A stretch of 36,360 nt of DNA from Bacillota bacterium (lineage in GTDB: Bacteria > Bacillota > Clostridia > Lachnospirales > Lachnospiraceae). Positions 34,501-36,360 of the stretch are shown piece by piece (within the stretch, counting starts at the first letter, position 1; each line of letters begins with the position of its first letter). The DNA lies in the NCBI GenBank assembly GCA_023418475.1, contig JAEZZO010000039.1, positions 1 to 36,360 on the forward strand, written 5' to 3'. A program made the translations under genes and the position numbers. The notes beneath the pieces were generated by a model. That model did not search any database. It worked only from the letters and a program-made list of their open reading frames with translations, and had not been told where the DNA came from.

Positions 34501-35079
34501 TTCTGCATAATCTCGGTACTCCAATGCTTCGATTTTCTGAACTTCATGAGAGGTTCGAAAGCCATCAAAAAAATGTACAAACGGTAATCTTCCTTGAATT
34601 GCTGATAAATGTGCTACCGGAGCCAGATCCGCAATTTCCTGGACCGATCCCGACGCAAGCATCGCACAGCCTGTCTGCCTGGTCGCCATTACATCCTGAT
34701 GATCGCCGAATATACTAAGTGCATGTGTTGCAATCGCTCTTGCGCTGACATGAATGACGCCGGGGAGCAGCTCTCCCGCTGATTTATACATATTCGGAAT
34801 CATGAGTAATAAACCCTGTGATGCTGTAAACGTTGTCGTCAAGGCTCCTGCCTGCAAGGAACCATGAAAAGCTCCCGAAGCTCCTGCTTCCGACTGCATT
34901 TCAACTACATTTACTTCCTGTCCGAAAATATTCTTCCTGCCATTCGCTGCCCATTCATCTGTGGATTCCGCCATGCCTGAAGACGGCGTGATCGGATAAA
35001 TTGCGGCTACTTCAGTAAAGGCATAAGCTGCATATGCAGCCGCTGTATTTCCATCTACAGTCATTTGAATTTTCGCCAT
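31525..35079 (-). CDS. nifJ: Pyruvate:ferredoxin (flavodoxin) oxidoreductase
   Basis: PFOR splits pyruvate with CoA to acetyl-CoA and CO2 and passes electrons to ferredoxin; it is the central pyruvate-oxidising enzyme of anaerobic clostridia. The 1184-residue chain has all domains fused: the pyruvate-binding domain with YPITPSS (28-34), domain II, the two-cluster ferredoxin domain with cysteines 689, 692, 695, 699 and 745, 748, 751, 755, and the TPP domain with the proximal cluster cysteines C813, C816, C841 and GGDGWAYDIGYGG. All cluster ligands that I could check are present. GGGAG is 7 nt before the ATG. It lies 17 nt after a small DUF3787 gene and ends at a strong terminator. Confidence 0.97.
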   Translation of the reverse strand: MAKIQMTVDGNTAAAYAAYAFTEVAAIYPITPSSGMAESTDEWAANGRKNIFGQEVNVVEMQSEAGASGAFHGSLQAGALTTTFTASQGLLLMIPNMYKSAGELLPGVIHVSARAIATHALSIFGDHQDVMATRQTGCAMLASGSVQEIADLAPVAHLSAIQGRLPFVHFFDGFRTSHEVQKIEALEYRDYAEMIDMEAVKEFRERALSPNHPVVRGTAQNSDIYFQGREASNPFYQEIIHIVERYMKKMGEYTGRSYRLFDYYGASDAQYLIVAMGSVTQTIEQTIDYFNNQGEKYGLVKVRLYRPFSVEHFLECVPKSVKKIAVLDRTKEPGAVGEPLYLDVCSCYRGTDNAPEIYGGRYGLGSKDTNPSHIAAVFHNLKQEKTKKNFTVGIKDDITKTSLQPIEGLKVEPEDMISCQIWGLGSDGTVGANKQAIKIIGEHSDLKVQAYFDYDSKKSGGLTVSHLRFGKDPIRSTYLVTHANYVACHNQSYVNKYDLLQSIKHGGVFVLNTQWEGKELEKNLPDIMKKQLAEKNIQFYTINATGIADKIGLGNRINMIMQGAFFKLTNVLPEEVYVKELKAGIQKMYGKKGEKIVSMNQEAVDQGIKSVQKVKLSKDWAKLEPKHTADSKEPKFIREVMRPMSEMKGGDLPVSAFAGLEDGTFPSGTTAYEKRGIAVNVPEWIEERCIQCNQCSYICPHAVIRPFLLNEEELSKAPEGFAVKKATGKSFEGYHYKIQISPMDCTGCGNCADVCPAKGKALIMQPIATQLPKEIINWKYASENVSFKENLAYGQVYKDSQFKTPLIEFSGACAGCGETPYIKLLTQLFGERMMIANATGCSSIWASSAPSTAYTTNREGKGPAWANSLFEDNAEFGFGMYLAVKQLRNKLEDDMRSLIDSNVEERIKEACHDWIHYKEDGKASEEASKRVIDVLEHFVSTDIELTQLVKSIKDNKDYLTKRSVWMLGGDGWAYDIGYGGLDHVMASGEDINILVFDTEVYSNTGGQASKSTPTAAIAKFAASGKKQGKKDLGRMMMTYGNVYVAQVGINADNSQLIKAFREAEEYHGPSIVIAYAPCINHGIKEGMGRSMATIKKAIDAGYWHLYRYNPDLKEQGKNPFTLDSKEPSGSFREFIMGQVRYSSLEKAFPEQAERLFTQAEIYAKEKYQIYKQMAEAQPIEIKMD

Positions 35080-35096
35080 GATAATCTCCCTTCTTA

Positions 35097-35291
35097 CTAT
35101 AATTTACTTCCGTTATCGACCCAATCCTTTGCATCCATCACCGCATCAAGGGAGGGCTTATTGACCTGATCCACTTTATATTCTGTTTCCGAATTCTGCC
35201 ATGCAGCTGTCTCCTCACTATTTGTTGCATCCAAGGTATGAAGCCGCTTATTATCTTGTCCCTTTAAATGATCCTTCCTGTTAATTAGCAT
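35097..35291 (-). CDS. DUF3787-like small protein ahead of nifJ
   Basis: The protein has 64 residues, soluble and polar. TAAWQNSE followed by VNKPSLDAVMDAKDWVDNGSKL matches the pattern I recall for the small clostridial DUF3787 family, where TAAW and AKEWVDEN-like ends are typical; no function is known. GGAGG lies 7 nt before the ATG at 35291; the in-frame ATG at 35315 has no ribosome binding site. With 17 nt between its stop and nifJ and no terminator between, the two are probably co-transcribed. Confidence 0.65.
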   Translation of the reverse strand: MLINRKDHLKGQDNKRLHTLDATNSEETAAWQNSETEYKVDQVNKPSLDAVMDAKDWVDNGSKL

Positions 35292-35436
35292 GTAATTGCC
35301 TCCATTTCTAATCATATTGATCGACGAAATATTTATACCGTCTATATAGCTTCAATTCTTTCATTCTGTTACATTGTTTCCATATTTTCATCTATCTATT
35401 ACGAATTTTAGGAATAAAAAAGCAGAAAGCAAAAAT

Positions 35437-35486
35437 AAAAGGATAACCTTCTTAGAAATAAAAATCCGAAAGTTATCCTTTTTTAT
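35437..35486. terminator. Bidirectional terminator downstream of the nitronate monooxygenase-like gene
   Basis: An 11-bp stem, AAAAGGATAAC (35437-35447) with GTTATCCTTTT (35472-35482), has A-rich sequence on the left and T-rich on the right. On the minus strand it is followed by TTTTATTTTTG, so it can end the gene at 35500. Confidence 0.8.
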
Positions 35487-35499
35487 CATTATCTTAATG

Positions 35500-36360
35500 C
35501 TAAAATACCAGTTCTTCCATTAATGCTTTTACAGTAGTCATCTGCTTTAACCGGTGGACATTATCTCCGCAAAAGATCAATCCATTGTCTATATTACCCT
35601 CTACTGCATTAATCAAAGCTTGCGTAATGCAGTAAGGTGTTTCTTTGGGATTACAATGCTCCAGGCAATGAAAGCACTTTGTGACCGCAATACTCGTTTT
35701 TCCCACCGTTTTTAAAAAAGGGTTCATGATTGCCCGACCAGGCATTCCCACCGGACTGATTACAATTTTAATATCCTCCTTCTGCGCTGACAAATAAGCA
35801 TTTTTATATTCCTGACTTGCATCACATTCCTCTGTCACTACAAATCTTGTTGCAATCTGTACGCCCTCTGCTCCAAGTTCGAATGCATGCTTGATATCCT
35901 CCCGGTCATAAATACCACCTGCTAATACAACCGGTATATTTCTCTGATATTTTTCCTCATATTCCTTCTTACATTCTATAATTCCTTTGATTTCAGTATC
36001 ATAATCAAGTTCTTCCATATGCTCCAGCTGTTCTTTTGAAAAACCCAGATGACCTCCTGCATGAGGGCCTTCAATTACAAGAAAATCAGCAGTCGTTTTG
36101 TATTTTCTATCCCACATTTTTAGAATAACGGAAGCAGCCTTGATACTGGATACGATGGGAGCTATCTTTGTTTGAAAGCCTCTTACTAACTCCGGTAAAG
36201 AAACCGGAAGACCTGCTCCGGAAATAATTACATCCGCTCCTCCCTCGCAAGCAGCCCTTACATATCGGTCGAACTGCTTTGTTGCTACCATGATATTCAC
36301 TCCGACAATTCCTCCTCTGGCAGCAGCTTTCGCAAGCTCCAAATGCTTTTTTACTGCAAG
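35500..36360 (-). CDS. Nitronate monooxygenase-like FMN protein (partial, start outside window)
   Basis: The frame stays open through the right edge of the window, reading LAVKKH just before the TTG codon at 36342, so this is the C-terminal 286 residues of a longer gene. GGIVGVNIMVA, GADVIISGAGLP, EGPHAGGHLGF, PVVLAGGIYDRED, GVQIATRFVVTEEC and SPVGMPGRA are the FMN-binding TIM-barrel motifs of nitronate monooxygenase (2-nitropropane dioxygenase), which oxidises alkyl nitronates; FabK and PfaD are relatives. Near the C-terminus lies a cysteine-rich stretch, CFHCLEHCNPKETPYC, common in clostridial members as far as I recall. The true start and the family choice cannot be checked because the N-terminus is missing. 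Confidence 0.85.
   Translation of the reverse strand, partial: LAVKKHLELAKAAARGGIVGVNIMVATKQFDRYVRAACEGGADVIISGAGLPVSLPELVRGFQTKIAPIVSSIKAASVILKMWDRKYKTTADFLVIEGPHAGGHLGFSKEQLEHMEELDYDTEIKGIIECKKEYEEKYQRNIPVVLAGGIYDREDIKHAFELGAEGVQIATRFVVTEECDASQEYKNAYLSAQKEDIKIVISPVGMPGRAIMNPFLKTVGKTSIAVTKCFHCLEHCNPKETPYCITQALINAVEGNIDNGLIFCGDNVHRLKQMTTVKALMEELVF

Noticed and set aside
1..36360. CRISPR array, phage, transposon, toxin-antitoxin or restriction system
   Set aside because: No regularly spaced repeats, transposase, integrase, phage structural or defence-type genes were seen on either strand.

Overview
The window looks like chromosomal DNA of an anaerobic, endospore-forming, low-GC Gram-positive bacterium, most probably a clostridial Lachnospiraceae-type organism. 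The evidence is a one-gene pyruvate:ferredoxin oxidoreductase, a GerA-type germinant-receptor operon, the small clostridial DUF6514 and DUF3787 proteins, and strong AGGAGG-type ribosome binding sites. I saw no tRNA, rRNA, CRISPR, insertion sequence or riboswitch.

Layout. (1) 506-3682 (+): manC-gmd-rmd, a complete route from mannose-1-phosphate to GDP-D-rhamnose, with a good sigma-A promoter in front and a strong terminator behind. (2) 3944-23844 (-): a 20-kb cell-surface glycan cluster, apparently read from one promoter near 23.9 kb. In transcription order it holds three GT4 glycosyltransferases, the ABC exporter Wzm/Wzt, a WbdD-like methyltransferase with a coiled coil, three more GT4 enzymes, a YfhO-type membrane glycosyltransferase, a WecE-type sugar aminotransferase, an SDR epimerase/dehydratase, an ATP-grasp ligase, two small EamA half-transporters, a polyprenyl-phosphate GT2 and an acyltransferase-3. 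(3) 23957-26415: a zinc-ribbon protein, a DUF421 membrane protein and an M23 peptidase. (4) 26489-30569 (-): the spore germinant receptor operon gerKA-gerKC-small 2-TM gene-gerKB. (5) 31003-36360 (-): DUF6514, DUF3787-nifJ, and a nitronate monooxygenase-like gene cut by the window edge.

How it fits together. GDP-D-rhamnose from the plus-strand operon probably feeds the GT4 enzymes that build a D-rhamnose-containing chain on a lipid carrier. The WbdD-like methyltransferase is a candidate chain terminator, and Wzt has a C-terminal domain of the kind that recognises finished chains before Wzm exports them. The downstream half resembles the Gram-negative arn (aminoarabinose) pathway in parts list: DegT-type aminotransferase, SDR, a ligase, an ArnC/GtrB-like GT2, an ArnE/ArnF-like small transporter pair and a GT-C enzyme. 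I infer a second pathway that makes an amino sugar (possibly Fuc4N), may acylate it, flips it as a polyprenyl-phosphate sugar and attaches it outside the cell. This combination is the most promising candidate for an undescribed system here.

Genes for the priming phosphoglycosyltransferase, RmlA/RmlB and phosphomannomutase are not in the window, so the pathway depends on loci elsewhere. By eye the glycosyltransferase block is more AT-rich than the nifJ region, which would fit a horizontally variable locus.
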